DNA from: Afipia massiliensis
Lineage (GTDB): Bacteria > Pseudomonadota > Alphaproteobacteria > Rhizobiales > Xanthobacteraceae
DNA: 64,000 bases
Assembly: GCF_014203115.1 (NCBI RefSeq)
Contig: NZ_JACHIJ010000010.1
Span: forward strand, 22,966 to 86,965
Direction of reading: 5' to 3'
Position numbers and translations under genes: made by a program. Position 1 is the first letter of the stretch; each line of letters begins with the position of its first letter. Positions 63,910 through 64,000 of this stretch are shown here, one piece after another. The notes under the pieces are model-generated. The model had not been told where the DNA came from. It worked only from the letters and a program-made list of their open reading frames with translations, and did no database searches.

Positions 63910-64000
63910 CGCCCGGCGAATGCCGCCGCAGCCATAATGGCCGCACACAATGATGTGTTTCACCTGCAGCGTTTCGACCGCAAACTCCAGCACCGACAGC
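63910..64000 (-). pseudogene. Beta-carbonic anhydrase fragment fused to transposase
   Basis: Entering from beyond the window on the minus strand, the frame reads [20 protein letters not shown] followed by CGGIRRAF, the zinc-binding core (H-x2-C) of beta-class carbonic anhydrases, which interconvert CO2 and bicarbonate. After IRRA it switches in frame to the IS110 transposase. The anhydrase therefore lacks its C-terminal half, and its start lies outside the window. Confidence 0.78.

Overview
The window is GC-rich DNA whose gene content points to an alphaproteobacterium, most likely Hyphomicrobiales and near Bradyrhizobium, Rhodopseudomonas or Nitrobacter. The grounds are FixK/FNR-type regulation, a low-oxygen acetate/PHB cluster, relatives of rhizobial metal-resistance genes and rhizobial-type insertion sequences. 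It reads as an accessory island: metal resistance, redox and low-oxygen carbon metabolism mixed with many insertion-sequence (IS) remnants and decayed genes. I see no tRNA, rRNA, CRISPR array or replication origin.

Layout. 1-2.4 kb: 3' part of a thymidine/AMP phosphorylase, then a DUF4010 membrane protein. 2.5-4.8 kb: a CopZ-like chaperone and a broken copper ATPase, divergent around two mirror-image CueR-type operators. 5-11.3 kb: a dicarboxylate (SLC13/DASS) carrier and a three-gene 2-oxoacid oxidoreductase (GltD-like NADPH/ferredoxin subunit, KorA, KorB). 11.3-16.1 kb: gene remnants, two Crp/Fnr-family regulators and small membrane or exported proteins. 16.3-19.4 kb: copAB (multicopper oxidase plus outer-membrane CopB). 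19.5-24.4 kb: a decayed block of methyltransferase, beta-CASP hydrolase, AMP phosphorylase and PRPP-synthetase-like genes, all frameshifted.

24.4-43.6 kb is the metal and redox core. It has a Spy-like protein; a four-gene operon predicted to carry electrons from NAD(P)H through FAD, 2Fe-2S, two b hemes and seven c hemes; an OpgC/DUF1622 pair; a CsoR-regulated copper ATPase; a CusBA-type efflux pump; a cupredoxin; DUF411; and small His- or Cys-rich exported proteins. 43.8-53.0 kb is an IS graveyard enclosing a second, frameshifted SLC13 gene and an intact cation ATPase. 53.4-62.5 kb is a low-oxygen carbon cluster: DUF2933, isoprenylcysteine methyltransferase-like protein, alcohol dehydrogenase, broken oleate hydratase, PHA synthase, MaoC-phosphotransacetylase fusion, acetate kinase and broken enoyl-ACP reductase. 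An IS1380 remnant, a small membrane protein and an IS110 remnant fused to a carbonic anhydrase fragment close the window.

The unifying signal is regulatory. Ten sites match TTGAY-N4-RTCAA exactly and two more have one mismatch. Nearly all lie in promoter regions, about 60-90 bp before start codons. Many of the metal and redox transcription units therefore look like one oxygen-responsive regulon, and the regulator at 15391-16095 carries the E-x2-S-R recognition helix expected for that box. The most novel-looking unit is the 25.8-30.1 kb electron-transfer operon under one of these boxes.
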